From positions 1-62,561 of the forward strand of contig CAMKGM010000014.1 of assembly GCA_946412245.1 (NCBI GenBank): a stretch of DNA of 62,561 bases, read 5' to 3'. The DNA comes from an uncultured Bacteroidales bacterium. Lineage in GTDB: Bacteria > Bacteroidota > Bacteroidia > Bacteroidales > Muribaculaceae. Within the stretch, counting starts at the first letter, position 1; each line of letters begins with the position of its first letter. Below are positions 46,301 through 54,518 of the stretch, piece after piece. A program made the translations under genes and the position numbers. The notes under the pieces were generated by a model. The model worked only from the letters and a program-made list of their open reading frames with translations, had not been told where the DNA came from and did not search any database.

Positions 46301-47908
46301 AATATCGACCTCTATGGCGACATCAAGGCCGACGATTTATCTTTCAAAATTGATTACACCAATGTGGTCTACACCTGTCGAGGCGATTCAGTACACATGA
46401 CTCCGGGCTCTATAGCGTTCAACGATGTTACCATCTACGACCGTGACAATCACAAGGCAAAACTCAATGGCTGGATTACGCATCGCTATTTCCATGACCC
46501 CGTCTTCAATTTTTCAATTACAGACGCACACGATTTGCTTGCCTACGATATCTCTGAACGCGACAACCCTGACTGGTACGGAACCATCTATGGCGACGGA
46601 TCGGCCTTCGTCAGTGGTGAGCCGGGAATTGTCGACATTAGAGTGGCAATGGAGTCGGCACCACGCAGCAAGTTTACATTCGTGATGTCGGATGCCGAGG
46701 TGGCAAGCGAGTATAACTTCATCACTTATCGCGACCGAGACATACTCAACGCGCCACCTGTTGTTCGAGTTGTGCCTGAAGACACATTGCCTGAAATCGT
46801 GCGACAACTCAAGCAACAAATTAACAAGACCAACACTTCGTTGCCCACCAAGTACAAGATTGACTTGCAAGGCGCCATTACCCCCGATTTGCAGATGATT
46901 CTTGTCATGGATCCCATCGGGGGTGATAAAATCAAAGCCACCGGACGAGGCAACCTCAAACTCACTTATGACAACAACGACGAGCAACTGGGCATGTTCG
47001 GCAAGTATGTGCTCGAAAAAGGTTCTTACAACTTCACCCTTCAGGATATCATAATCAAGGACTTTACCATTCGCGATGGTAGCTCCATTTCATTCCAGGG
47101 CGACCCCTACAAGGCTCAGCTCGATTTGGAAGCTATCTACTCACTTAATGCCAACATTCGCGACCTTGATCAGTCTTTTGCCTCTGACCGAGACTTGAAC
47201 AGGACTAATGTCCCCGTCCATGCCTTGCTGCGTGCTCAAGGCGAAATCAGTGCGCCTGAAATCAGTTTTGACCTGGAATTCCCCACGCTCACCTCCGAAG
47301 CACATCGCAAGGTGATGAGTGTGATCAGCACCGAGGATATGATGAACCGCCAAATCATCTATCTACTCGCGCTCAACCGATTCTATACTCCTGAATACAT
47401 GAATAACTCAACCAACAACAACGAGCTGGCTTCTGTGGCTTCTTCAACCATCTCGTCGCAGTTGGGCAGTATGTTGGGACAACTTAGTGAGAACTGGAGC
47501 ATTTCGCCTAATTTCAGGAGCAATAAGGGCGACTTCTCAGACATGGAAGTAGACCTTGCTTTGTCAAGCCAGTTGCTCAACAACCGATTACTTTTCAACG
47601 GCAACTTCGGTTATCGCGACAACACTTACAACACTAAGAACTCCAACTTTATTGGCGACTTTGACATAGAGTACCTGATTAATCCTAAGGGTAGTATACG
47701 TCTCAAGGCCTACAACCATTTCAATGACCAGAACTACTATGTGCGCAATGCAATGACTACACAAGGTGTGGGCATTGTGTTCAAACATGATTTCGATCGT
47801 TGGTTTGATTTTATACACAAGAAAAAAAGTAAGGAACCGGTTGACACGTTGCCCAAACCGCAAGATGCCGTTATCATCAATACAAACGATTCAACACACA
47901 AACCATGA
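43316..47908 (+). CDS. tamB: TamB-like translocation and assembly module protein
   Basis: 1530 residues. A single N-terminal membrane anchor (VIRTILVTTIVTVVVLYGLAYILLSIP) is followed by AsmA-like beta repeats with the opening IQNKIKAYGERELSEYLKTDVTIGDISIKPF. The long beta-taco body follows, and a C-terminal DUF490 domain with DPYKAQLDLEAIYSLNANIRDL...ISFDLEFPTL and VDLALSSQLLNNRLLFNGNFGYRD. TamB spans the periplasm and helps outer-membrane protein insertion or lipid flow. The last 4 nt overlap the start of the next gene, a predicted outer-membrane barrel. Confidence 0.9.
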   Translation: MKPAVKKTYKVIRTILVTTIVTVVVLYGLAYILLSIPAIQNKIKAYGERELSEYLKTDVTIGDISIKPFNQLLLYDVKIPDQQGGKLIDVEKIGAGISIYNLILKQKLVFTYAEVIGLKGHVTRPDPNSPTNLQFLIDAVKPKDKKPKKPTHVTIHNIVIRKSELTYDVLSEPRLSDRLDVNHLKVTDLRADVDFEKLKNHPLDLALDVKRLSLKEKSGFNLKNISCRYEMDEKQIRVKNLKLELPGTLIAPSHDIILSYNSPKTIAADLKNQRHHLELKDNYITLNDFKCIAPQLKDYTQPLRLSTKVSGTTDEVSVSNFSLKTDDNSTVINLRGNVYNMNSLQLLTFDVPSFDIKAEPRKLMNLLGQNTLNISPVVRSIINNCNTLQVKGKIKGNIDNIQCNSTITTPLGGVTIDGAFKKNAAGEMKFDGHIETPRLNIGGLLDKLDLFGEVGLNTDVSIALLKNQLQSAQLNGTIAFVDFKGNRYENIHADFTGKKNEFHGLLTMNDPDGNIELNGDAVLNGANTKVDLDLLADRVDLSKLRFISADMPNNVVSFKMNASFTGDDINRANGAVNINNLTIAKPNANAAPIHFNHIELMAQSTGTPQLISITSDFVNGEIEGKYDFKTLVPAVKGMLAQTFPDMFGKFAKYAGHQSDNDFAFHFVIDPNDEFNALVKTPVKLVYKATVNGNLNARDKDFNLNVDLPYLLQGNKLIEGSSLTASLNKGEDAQVAVRTMLPSKNGKIDIALDAQGVNDRIDSDLRWKYDREHDYHGNIKLTTLLRQGINNSLLANVELLPSEIVANDTVWTVESGNVYMMNNEILVDSIMAHRDNQFIGIDGKISKNPDDVLTLTLQDIDLDYVFDALHINHVNFGGRATGVFYASNLFSKTPQLATPGLNVSKLKYNGAIMGDALIKSHWDAENQAVALNADISQYNGNHSIINGEIFPGQDSLYFDFNANAANIAFMKPFVSAFSSDIQGEATGRAILLGNFHNIDLYGDIKADDLSFKIDYTNVVYTCRGDSVHMTPGSIAFNDVTIYDRDNHKAKLNGWITHRYFHDPVFNFSITDAHDLLAYDISERDNPDWYGTIYGDGSAFVSGEPGIVDIRVAMESAPRSKFTFVMSDAEVASEYNFITYRDRDILNAPPVVRVVPEDTLPEIVRQLKQQINKTNTSLPTKYKIDLQGAITPDLQMILVMDPIGGDKIKATGRGNLKLTYDNNDEQLGMFGKYVLEKGSYNFTLQDIIIKDFTIRDGSSISFQGDPYKAQLDLEAIYSLNANIRDLDQSFASDRDLNRTNVPVHALLRAQGEISAPEISFDLEFPTLTSEAHRKVMSVISTEDMMNRQIIYLLALNRFYTPEYMNNSTNNNELASVASSTISSQLGSMLGQLSENWSISPNFRSNKGDFSDMEVDLALSSQLLNNRLLFNGNFGYRDNTYNTKNSNFIGDFDIEYLINPKGSIRLKAYNHFNDQNYYVRNAMTTQGVGIVFKHDFDRWFDFIHKKKSKEPVDTLPKPQDAVIINTNDSTHKP

Positions 47909-49119
47909 CGTTAAAATATGCCATATTGACCTTGCTTTTCTTTGCTTCTCTGTGCATTCATGTCACTGCAGACGACACGGCTTCTACATTTGACATGTCA
48001 GACACTATCACCACAATAAAATCTGCATCTGACACACTCACCGGTAAGAAGCAAAATGACATCAAAACATTTCTCAAGAATTGGCAGGAACCCTACGACA
48101 CCACTCGAGACGAAGGCTATTGGAAACGAGCCTTGGTTCATCGTAAATTCGACATCAACGATAAGTCGGTCAAATATCCCTCTTTCATTGACTTTTGTAT
48201 TCGCGTCTATCGTTGGGGCGATTACACTTTCAATCACTACGATTCAACCTATGTTGTAGGTACGGGCAAAAACTGGAAATTCATGCTCAAGAACGATAAC
48301 AGAATGGACACCTACTATGGTCACCTCAACGACCGAAAGATGCCCATCGGCATGAATTCGCCCATGCGTTGCAGTTTTGGCGTTCAAGTCGCATTCATGG
48401 CTGTGAGCCTCGGTTATATGCTAAATCTCAATGATCTGCTTACCGGCGAAAAAGTCAAAACCAAGACCTGGGAGTACTCTTTCACATGCTCTCGCATCTT
48501 GATGGATACCTACTATAGCAAATCGACAAACGATGTCACGCTTAATAGATTGGGCGAATACCGAAGCACCAGTAAATATTCACACATATTTAAGGGGCTC
48601 AAACAAGAGAACTTTGGCCTCTACGGCTATTACATATTCAATCACACCCATTACTCGCAGGCTGCAGCCTATTGTTTTTCAAAGTATCAGCGGCGCAGTT
48701 CAGGATCTCTCATTGCGGGCCTCAATTTTTCCTATCAGGATATTGACATGGATTTCAATGAGTTGAACAAGGATATGCAAGGGTACTTAATTGACGATAA
48801 GACCGATTATCGTTTCCGTTATACTGACTACAACTTCCTGTTCGGTTATGGCTACAGTTGGGTTTTCAAACCCCGCTGGTTGTTCAATGTTACTGTAACA
48901 CCCGGTATTGGATATCGCCATTCCTATTCTAACTCCATTGAGGGTTCGCAAAGTATGCTTTCAACCAATTATCGAATTCGTTTAGCCCTTGTCCACAACC
49001 GCGGCAACTATTTTTATGGTTTGCATGCCATTTCGGCAGGGAGTTGGTATAGGAGCAATGAGCATTCATTTTTCCACTCCCAGCACAATGTATCAGTAAC
49101 AGCAGGTTACCGTTTTTAA
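47905..49119 (+). CDS. Predicted outer-membrane beta-barrel protein (DUF4421-like)
   Basis: 404 residues with a signal peptide (about 1-23). The conserved segment YDSTYVVGTGKNWKFMLKNDNRMDTYYG followed by alternating strands resembles DUF4421. The second half has paired amphipathic strands with aromatic ends (FNVTVTPGIGYRHSY, FYGLHAISAGSWYR) and the protein ends in VSVTAGYRF, a C-terminal aromatic typical of barrels recognised by BamA. It is coupled to tamB by a 4-nt overlap, suggesting linked envelope roles. The DUF assignment is moderate; the barrel prediction is firmer. Confidence 0.75.
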   Translation: MTLKYAILTLLFFASLCIHVTADDTASTFDMSDTITTIKSASDTLTGKKQNDIKTFLKNWQEPYDTTRDEGYWKRALVHRKFDINDKSVKYPSFIDFCIRVYRWGDYTFNHYDSTYVVGTGKNWKFMLKNDNRMDTYYGHLNDRKMPIGMNSPMRCSFGVQVAFMAVSLGYMLNLNDLLTGEKVKTKTWEYSFTCSRILMDTYYSKSTNDVTLNRLGEYRSTSKYSHIFKGLKQENFGLYGYYIFNHTHYSQAAAYCFSKYQRRSSGSLIAGLNFSYQDIDMDFNELNKDMQGYLIDDKTDYRFRYTDYNFLFGYGYSWVFKPRWLFNVTVTPGIGYRHSYSNSIEGSQSMLSTNYRIRLALVHNRGNYFYGLHAISAGSWYRSNEHSFFHSQHNVSVTAGYRF

Positions 49120-49151
49120 TAGATTATTTAGAAACCCTTTAATTGCTTATC

Positions 49152-50168
49152 ATGAGTATCACAATATTAGGTATTGAATCTTCGTGCGACGACACTTCAG
49201 CAGCCGTGGTGCGTGATTGTGTTTTGATGTCGAATGTAATTGCAAGTCAACGTGTGCACGAAGCTTATGGGGGTGTCGTGCCCGAATTGGCTTCTCGAGC
49301 TCATCAGCAGAATATTGTTCCGGTCGTGAGCGAAGCCATCAAGCAAGCCGGCATCAAGAAAGAGGAAATTGATGCAATTGCTTTTACGCGCGGCCCGGGT
49401 CTTCCCGGCTCGCTCCATGTGGGTACTTCATTTGCCAAAGGACTGGCTTTGGCTCTCAACATTCCTCTCGTCGATGTCAATCACCTGCATGGCCATGTGT
49501 TGGCCCACTTCATCAAGGAAACGCCTGAAACTGAAGTTCCGCAATTCCCATTTCTGTGCTTGCTCATATCAGGTGGCAATTCTCAGATTGTCAAGGTTAA
49601 TGCTCCTAACGACATGGAAATTCTTGGTCAGACTATTGACGATGCAGCCGGTGAAGCCTTCGACAAGTGCGCCAAGGTTATGGGACTCCCATACCCCGGA
49701 GGCCCGATTATCGACGCTCTGGCCGCCGAGGGCGACCCTGACCGTTTTAAATTCTCAAAACCGCACATCCCGGGCTACAATTATAGTTTCAGCGGACTCA
49801 AGACATCGTTCCTCTACACCTTGCGCGACGCTCTCAAGGTCAATCCCAACTTCATTGAAGAGAACAAGGCCGACCTGGCGGCCTCGCTACAAAAGACCAT
49901 CATCGACACGCTAATGAACAAGTTCACCAAGGCCATTAAAGATACGGGCATCAAGACTGTGGCAATCGGTGGGGGAGTGTCGGCCAATTCCGGTGTGCGT
50001 GCCGCGGTCGAAGACTATTGCCGTCGTCGACGCATCAAGGCTTTCATTCCCAAACGTTCTTTCACGACCGACAACGCTGCCATGATTGCTGTCGCCGGAC
50101 ATTTCAAATTTCTTGACAAGCAGTTCTGTGATATTGCTGCTCCACCTTACTCGCGTGTCATTATCTAA
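49152..50168 (+). CDS. tsaD: tRNA N6-adenosine threonylcarbamoyltransferase
   Basis: 338 residues from the ATG at 49152 (an upstream TTG is possible). It is a Kae1/TsaD ASKHA fold with ILGIESSCDDTSAAVV at the N terminus, the metal-binding VNHLHGHVLAHF, TRGPGLPGSLHVG, LLISGGNSQIV and GEAFDKCAKVMGLPYPGGP. It transfers threonylcarbamoyl to A37 of ANN-decoding tRNAs together with TsaB and TsaE, whose genes are not in this window. It may share a transcript with tamB and the barrel gene. Confidence 0.96.
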   Translation: MSITILGIESSCDDTSAAVVRDCVLMSNVIASQRVHEAYGGVVPELASRAHQQNIVPVVSEAIKQAGIKKEEIDAIAFTRGPGLPGSLHVGTSFAKGLALALNIPLVDVNHLHGHVLAHFIKETPETEVPQFPFLCLLISGGNSQIVKVNAPNDMEILGQTIDDAAGEAFDKCAKVMGLPYPGGPIIDALAAEGDPDRFKFSKPHIPGYNYSFSGLKTSFLYTLRDALKVNPNFIEENKADLAASLQKTIIDTLMNKFTKAIKDTGIKTVAIGGGVSANSGVRAAVEDYCRRRRIKAFIPKRSFTTDNAAMIAVAGHFKFLDKQFCDIAAPPYSRVII

Positions 50169-50194
50169 TCTCATATTAACACAAGTTTTAACCT

Positions 50195-51436
50195 ATGAAA
50201 TATACCATTATTGCCATTGGCGATGAATTGCTCATTGGGCAGGTGACCGATACTAACTCGGGCTGGATAGCTCGCCATCTTACCCCATATGGATGGGAGG
50301 CGCAAAGTTTTAAGGTTATATCAGATGATTCTCACTCCATAACCCAAGCCATTGAAGAAGCCTTTGAACACACTGATGTGGTTCTGATGACCGGTGGCCT
50401 GGGACCTACTAAAGACGACATTACCAAACCTGCATTGTGCGACTATTTTGGTGGCGAACTCGTATATAACGAAACCACTGCTGCTAATGTACGCTCCGTC
50501 ATGGCCAAGCGTAATCTGCAAGTTAACGAGTACACCCGCCTTCAAGCAATGGTGCCCACATCGTGCCGTGTGATTCAGAACCAGGTGGGCACTGCTCCTA
50601 TCATGTGGTTTGAACGTGACGGCAAGGTACTGGTGTCAATGCCTGGTGTCCCTTTTGAGACCGAAGCAATGATGGAGCGTGAAGTGATTCCGCAACTGCT
50701 CAAACGTTTTCATCGCGATGAGGTGATTATGTTCCGCACTTTTATGATCATGGGAATCATTGAGTCCGATTTGGCCATGATGCTTGATGAATTTGAGCGT
50801 AATCTGCCACAGTGTCTTCATCTTGCCTATTTGCCTCAGCCGGGACTGATGCGACTGAGGTTGACAGGAATTAGTGCTGATGCTGAGACCTTGAAATCGC
50901 AAATGACGCATCAAGAAAAGGAATTGCATCGTCTGCTGGGTAAAGCCATCATTGCCGACGAGGATATTCCACTTGCCGACATTTTAGGACGCAAACTGCG
51001 TGAATCGAAGCTGACGCTGAGCACAGCCGAAAGCTGCACCGGTGGGAATATTGCTCATGTGATAACCGAGATTGCAGGCAGTAGCGATTATTTCAAGGGT
51101 GCGGTTGTTTCCTATGCTAATGAGGTGAAGACTTGTGTACTGGGTGTTTCACCTGACGTGCTTGAAACTGAAGGTGCTGTGAGTCAACCCGTAGTGGAGC
51201 AGATGGTGCGTGGCGTGAGCGAATTGTTACATACTGATTGTGCCGTAGCAACTTCGGGCGTGGCGGGCCCGGGGGGAGGCACTCCTGATAAACCCGTTGG
51301 CATGGTCTGGATGGCTGCCAAGTGCGGCGATAGGGTGGTTAGCCAGGTCAAGCGGCTTCCCGGTGATCGTCATCGAGTCATTGACCGTGCCACTACCGAG
51401 GCGCTACTCTTGCTCTTGCGTCTCATCCAGCAGTAA
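50195..51436 (+). CDS. cinA: CinA family nicotinamide-nucleotide amidohydrolase
   Basis: 413 residues. The N-terminal MoeA/MogA-like domain has IIAIGDELLIGQVTDTNSGWIARHL and VVLMTGGLGPTKDDITKP. A linker follows, and the C-terminal deamidase domain has LSTAESCTGGNIAHVIT, SSDYFKGAVVSYANEVK and ATSGVAGPGGGTPDKPVG. The C-terminal domain converts NMN to nicotinate mononucleotide; the N-terminal domain has ADP-ribose pyrophosphatase activity in studied members. It lies 26 nt after tsaD and is convergent with the next gene. Confidence 0.93.
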   Translation: MKYTIIAIGDELLIGQVTDTNSGWIARHLTPYGWEAQSFKVISDDSHSITQAIEEAFEHTDVVLMTGGLGPTKDDITKPALCDYFGGELVYNETTAANVRSVMAKRNLQVNEYTRLQAMVPTSCRVIQNQVGTAPIMWFERDGKVLVSMPGVPFETEAMMEREVIPQLLKRFHRDEVIMFRTFMIMGIIESDLAMMLDEFERNLPQCLHLAYLPQPGLMRLRLTGISADAETLKSQMTHQEKELHRLLGKAIIADEDIPLADILGRKLRESKLTLSTAESCTGGNIAHVITEIAGSSDYFKGAVVSYANEVKTCVLGVSPDVLETEGAVSQPVVEQMVRGVSELLHTDCAVATSGVAGPGGGTPDKPVGMVWMAAKCGDRVVSQVKRLPGDRHRVIDRATTEALLLLLRLIQQ

Positions 51437-51463
51437 TAAACACTTTGATTTTGAACCTTTTGC

Positions 51464-52558
51464 TCACTCCAGCACTTTCGAGAAGCGAATTTGTGACTGA
51501 TAGACAGGGAAATTGATAGTCAGTATTACCCCAGACTCAAAGGCGGCATATACATCCTGCTCAAAAGGCTTGAATGTCGCGTCAATCCACATAGCTTGAT
51601 AGTTGTCGGTGAATATGGTGTTCTTGAGTCGTCCCTTGAGCATGCCTGTCAGCCATTGGCTCTTCTTCACTTGAGCACCGTCCACATAGATGATGTCATA
51701 ACCCGTCGGTGTCTCTACCAGTGCCACAGTATATCTGCCACCCAACTTCAGCCACTTGTCTTCCAAATCTCGGTCTAAATAGTTCCAATAGCCTTCGTAG
51801 GGGTTCTTGCTTTGGGCAAAATGCTCGTCAAGGCGCTCGCGCGTCCATTGAGTCATCACTTGCGTGGGAGCCTCGTCTTGATAAGCGACTACCGCACGTT
51901 CAATGCCCACATCGGCACCGGGTCCCACAAATACTCCCACGGAGCAATCGCCGTTACTCCTCTCAAGCGATGCATGGAGTAGGGGAGTGAGTCGCTTTTC
52001 ACCCGCCAAAACAGTGATTTCGTTAGGAGTAACATCCAAGCCTATCACGTTAAAGTCGCCGGTCATGTTCATGCCTTGTGTGAGCGTGGTGTCATGCTTG
52101 AGCACCGTTTGCCCGTTTATCTGATGTCTCAAGGTTACCGTCATCACACGTTGGTCGGTCACATCATTAAAGCGATCGGTATTATGACTGTTGAATGTGG
52201 CGCTCCAGTAGTCATTCTCGCTCATGGTGAGCACAACACCTGCTTCAGTACTTGTCAGCTTGTGGCGTGAGCCGTCGGCGCGAGTCACGGAGTAGGAATG
52301 CCCCTCCTTGCTGTGCGCATTTTGGAGTCTTGCGTAGTAGCGGAATGTCTGAGCTGCAACGCTCAGAGTGTCAATCAGCAGCATGGGCCGGTCAGTATCA
52401 TTGCCCGCGCACAGTAAATCACCTTCAATCCGGCTCTTGTTTACATCATAGAGCGATCCGAAATGGTTATAGGTTGTGGCATATCTTGTGACACCTTGAG
52501 CGCTTGTTCCTAACAGCGTGAGCGCAATCACTACTGAGATTATGAATGTTGATTTCAT
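51464..52558 (-). CDS. Secreted protein of unknown function
   Basis: 364 residues with a cleavable signal (about 1-20, ISVVIALTLLGTSAQG). The segments RYATTYNHFGSLYDVNKSRIEGDL, SENDYWSATFNSHNTDRFND and NYLDRDLEDKWLKLGGRYTVALVETPTGYDIIYVDG suggest a beta-rich, possibly laminin/jelly-roll-like fold, but I recognise no family. There is no lipobox and no sorting tail. It has its own -7 box (52590-52597) and converges with cinA with 27 bp between the stops. Confidence 0.72.
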   Translation of the reverse strand: MKSTFIISVVIALTLLGTSAQGVTRYATTYNHFGSLYDVNKSRIEGDLLCAGNDTDRPMLLIDTLSVAAQTFRYYARLQNAHSKEGHSYSVTRADGSRHKLTSTEAGVVLTMSENDYWSATFNSHNTDRFNDVTDQRVMTVTLRHQINGQTVLKHDTTLTQGMNMTGDFNVIGLDVTPNEITVLAGEKRLTPLLHASLERSNGDCSVGVFVGPGADVGIERAVVAYQDEAPTQVMTQWTRERLDEHFAQSKNPYEGYWNYLDRDLEDKWLKLGGRYTVALVETPTGYDIIYVDGAQVKKSQWLTGMLKGRLKNTIFTDNYQAMWIDATFKPFEQDVYAAFESGVILTINFPVYQSQIRFSKVLE

Positions 52559-52589
52559 GATGTAAACTTTATTGAAACTTCCACATTCA

Positions 52590-52597
52590 CAAAGTTA
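52590..52597 (-). promoter_or_regulatory. -7 box for the unknown secreted protein
   Basis: TAACTTTG on the minus strand, 31 nt before the ATG at 52558. Confidence 0.5.
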
Positions 52598-52681
52598 CAA
52601 GTTTATTTTTTAATAGCAGTCATTTTTGGCCTCAAATGTAAGTAAATGCAAAAAAATGCTATTTACTATCAATATTTTTAT

Positions 52682-52689
52682 TACCTTTG
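52682..52689 (+). promoter_or_regulatory. -7 box for the LysE-type gene
   Basis: TACCTTTG fits TAnnTTTG, 25 nt before the ATG at 52715. Confidence 0.5.
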
Positions 52690-52714
52690 CACACTGCTTT
52701 ATGCAGTTTTACGC

Positions 52715-53419
52715 ATGGAAACGGTTTTATCAATCATATTTGGCTGTTTTGCGATTGGAGTGATTCTGTCGGCCCCCATGGGACCGATAGGTATTCTATG
52801 CATTCAGCGCACCCTCAACAAGGGGCGTGAATCCGGTTTCCAAACGGGCATCGGTGCTGCTATCTCCGACCTTTTCTACTGCCTGCTCACAGGCTTGGGT
52901 ATGTCCATTGTCCTTGACTTTATTGAGGCAAACCAGAGCCTGCTGCAAATCATTGGCAGCCTTATCTTGCTTATCTTCGGCATTTATCTCATTAAGCGTA
53001 ATCCTGCTACCGACATTCGCAAACCTGTAGAGCAAGAACTTGCTGAACCGGAGGGAAAGTTCGAAAAAATTCTATTTAAACTCAAGAAGTTTTTTAGCAA
53101 TCTTGCTAAAAACGACATTTTTTCAGGCTTTGCACTCACACTGTCGAACCCGCTCATCATCTTCCTCATCATTCCGCTATTTGCGCAGTTCAAGTTCCCG
53201 TCACCTGAATACACTTGGCCACTCATTATCTTGGGCTACGCTTTCATTGTGGTGGGTGCCATCTCTTGGTGGGCTCTTATTACCTATGGCGTGAATGCGG
53301 TGCGGTCACACTTCAACATTCGCAGTATGTGGATTATCAATCTCGTGATTGGTATCATTATCTTGCTCCTATCGGCGTTCGGACTCTTCACCGGTATCAA
53401 GGATTACTTCTTTACCTAA
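52715..53419 (+). CDS. LysE family translocator
   Basis: 234 residues from the ATG at 52715; the longer frame contains the promoter. There are six probable membrane segments: about 5-24, 40-62, 68-88, a pair after residue 140, and a last near 205-228. The family motif APMGPIGILCIQRTLNKGRESGFQTGIGAAISDLFYC is clear. A charged cytoplasmic loop (residues about 92-128) separates the halves. LysE/RhtB proteins export amino acids; the substrate cannot be read from the sequence. Confidence 0.88.
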   Translation: METVLSIIFGCFAIGVILSAPMGPIGILCIQRTLNKGRESGFQTGIGAAISDLFYCLLTGLGMSIVLDFIEANQSLLQIIGSLILLIFGIYLIKRNPATDIRKPVEQELAEPEGKFEKILFKLKKFFSNLAKNDIFSGFALTLSNPLIIFLIIPLFAQFKFPSPEYTWPLIILGYAFIVVGAISWWALITYGVNAVRSHFNIRSMWIINLVIGIIILLLSAFGLFTGIKDYFFT

Positions 53420-53481
53420 CATTTCTTTCAACCCTAATTTGACCTTATGACCGATTTGGGGTCAAGCTGCATGCATAAAAA

Positions 53482-53509
53482 ACACCCACTCGTCATTACG
53501 AATGGGTGT
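53482..53509. terminator. Bidirectional terminator
   Basis: ACACCCA (53482-53488) pairs with TGGGTGT (53503-53509), with partial pairing inside. TTTTTT follows on the minus strand and CCTTTATTTT on the plus strand, serving both convergent genes. Confidence 0.8.
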
Positions 53510-53528
53510 CCTTTATTTTCAGAGTCTG

Positions 53529-54416
53529 TTATTCATCGGCCGTGAGCCGCTCGATGACCGTAGCAATCAGGTCGTTCACCGCCGTCTTGTAGTTGGGATT
53601 GACCGAGGTAGCCACTCGATTGGCAATAATTGAGCATACCGTCATTGCGCGATGACCCATCAGCTTGGCAAGTCCTTGCAGAGCGGCACTTTCCATCTCA
53701 TAGTTTGTAATGTGTCCGCCTTCGTATTCAAATTGTTCAATGCGGCTGTTCAGCTCAGGCTCAGCCAGGGGCAGTCTCACCTCGCGGCCCTGAGGACCAT
53801 AGAAACCTACAGCCGAGATAGTGTAACCGCGCACCATGTCGTCACGGCCCACTTTCTCCACCAAACTTGGGTCGGCCTCCACTACATAGGGGCTGCAGAA
53901 TTGCTTATTCCACTTTACGAATTTGCAGAACTGTTTCTCAAATTCCAAGTCGCACACATCATTGCGACCCTTATAGTAGTTGAGCACGCCGTCAAAGCCT
54001 AGTGCTCGAGCGGCAATCACAGGGGTTCCTACGGGAACGTATGGTTGCAGACCGCCCGAAGTTCCTACTCGCACTATGTTCAGCGTTCGGTGTTTATCGT
54101 TCACAGTGCGTGTTTTGAAGTCAATATTTGCAAGGGCATCCAGCTCGTTCATCACAATGTCGATGTTATCACCGCCAATGCCGTGCGACAACGCCATGAT
54201 GGGCTTGCCGTTCTTCGTGCCACCTATTGTGTGGAACTCACGGCTTTGAACCTCAAAATCTTTTGAGTCAAAGTAAGAGGCAATCATTGTTACACGGCCG
54301 GGATCGCCACACACTATAATATTGTCGGTCAGTTGTTCAGGTAACAAGTGCAGATGGAAGATGCTGCCATCTGAATTAATGATCATCTCTGAATCAGGTA
54401 TAACTCTTTTGCTCAT
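53529..54416 (-). CDS. Nucleoside phosphorylase (uridine phosphorylase-like)
   Basis: 295 residues of the PNP/UDP family. Phosphate and base sites are seen in NIIVCGDPGRV, ALSHGIGGDNIDIVMNEL, IVRVGTSGGLQPYVPVGT and TNYEMESAALQGLAKLMGH. It splits ribonucleosides with phosphate in salvage pathways. The YEMES motif fits uridine phosphorylase and related enzymes; specificity could also include other nucleosides. It is a single-gene unit with its own -7 box and the bidirectional terminator. Confidence 0.88.
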   Translation of the reverse strand: MSKRVIPDSEMIINSDGSIFHLHLLPEQLTDNIIVCGDPGRVTMIASYFDSKDFEVQSREFHTIGGTKNGKPIMALSHGIGGDNIDIVMNELDALANIDFKTRTVNDKHRTLNIVRVGTSGGLQPYVPVGTPVIAARALGFDGVLNYYKGRNDVCDLEFEKQFCKFVKWNKQFCSPYVVEADPSLVEKVGRDDMVRGYTISAVGFYGPQGREVRLPLAEPELNSRIEQFEYEGGHITNYEMESAALQGLAKLMGHRAMTVCSIIANRVATSVNPNYKTAVNDLIATVIERLTADE

Positions 54417-54444
54417 AGCCTTATCGTTTTAATGTTTTAAACTA

Positions 54445-54452
54445 CAAATATA
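54445..54452 (-). promoter_or_regulatory. -7 box for the nucleoside phosphorylase gene
   Basis: TATATTTG on the minus strand, 28 nt before the ATG. Confidence 0.5.
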
Positions 54453-54518
54453 AAACTTTTTTTTCACAATCGCTGTTTCACCGAAATATTTTTTTGAAAA
54501 TCGGCAGGTTTAAGTGCT

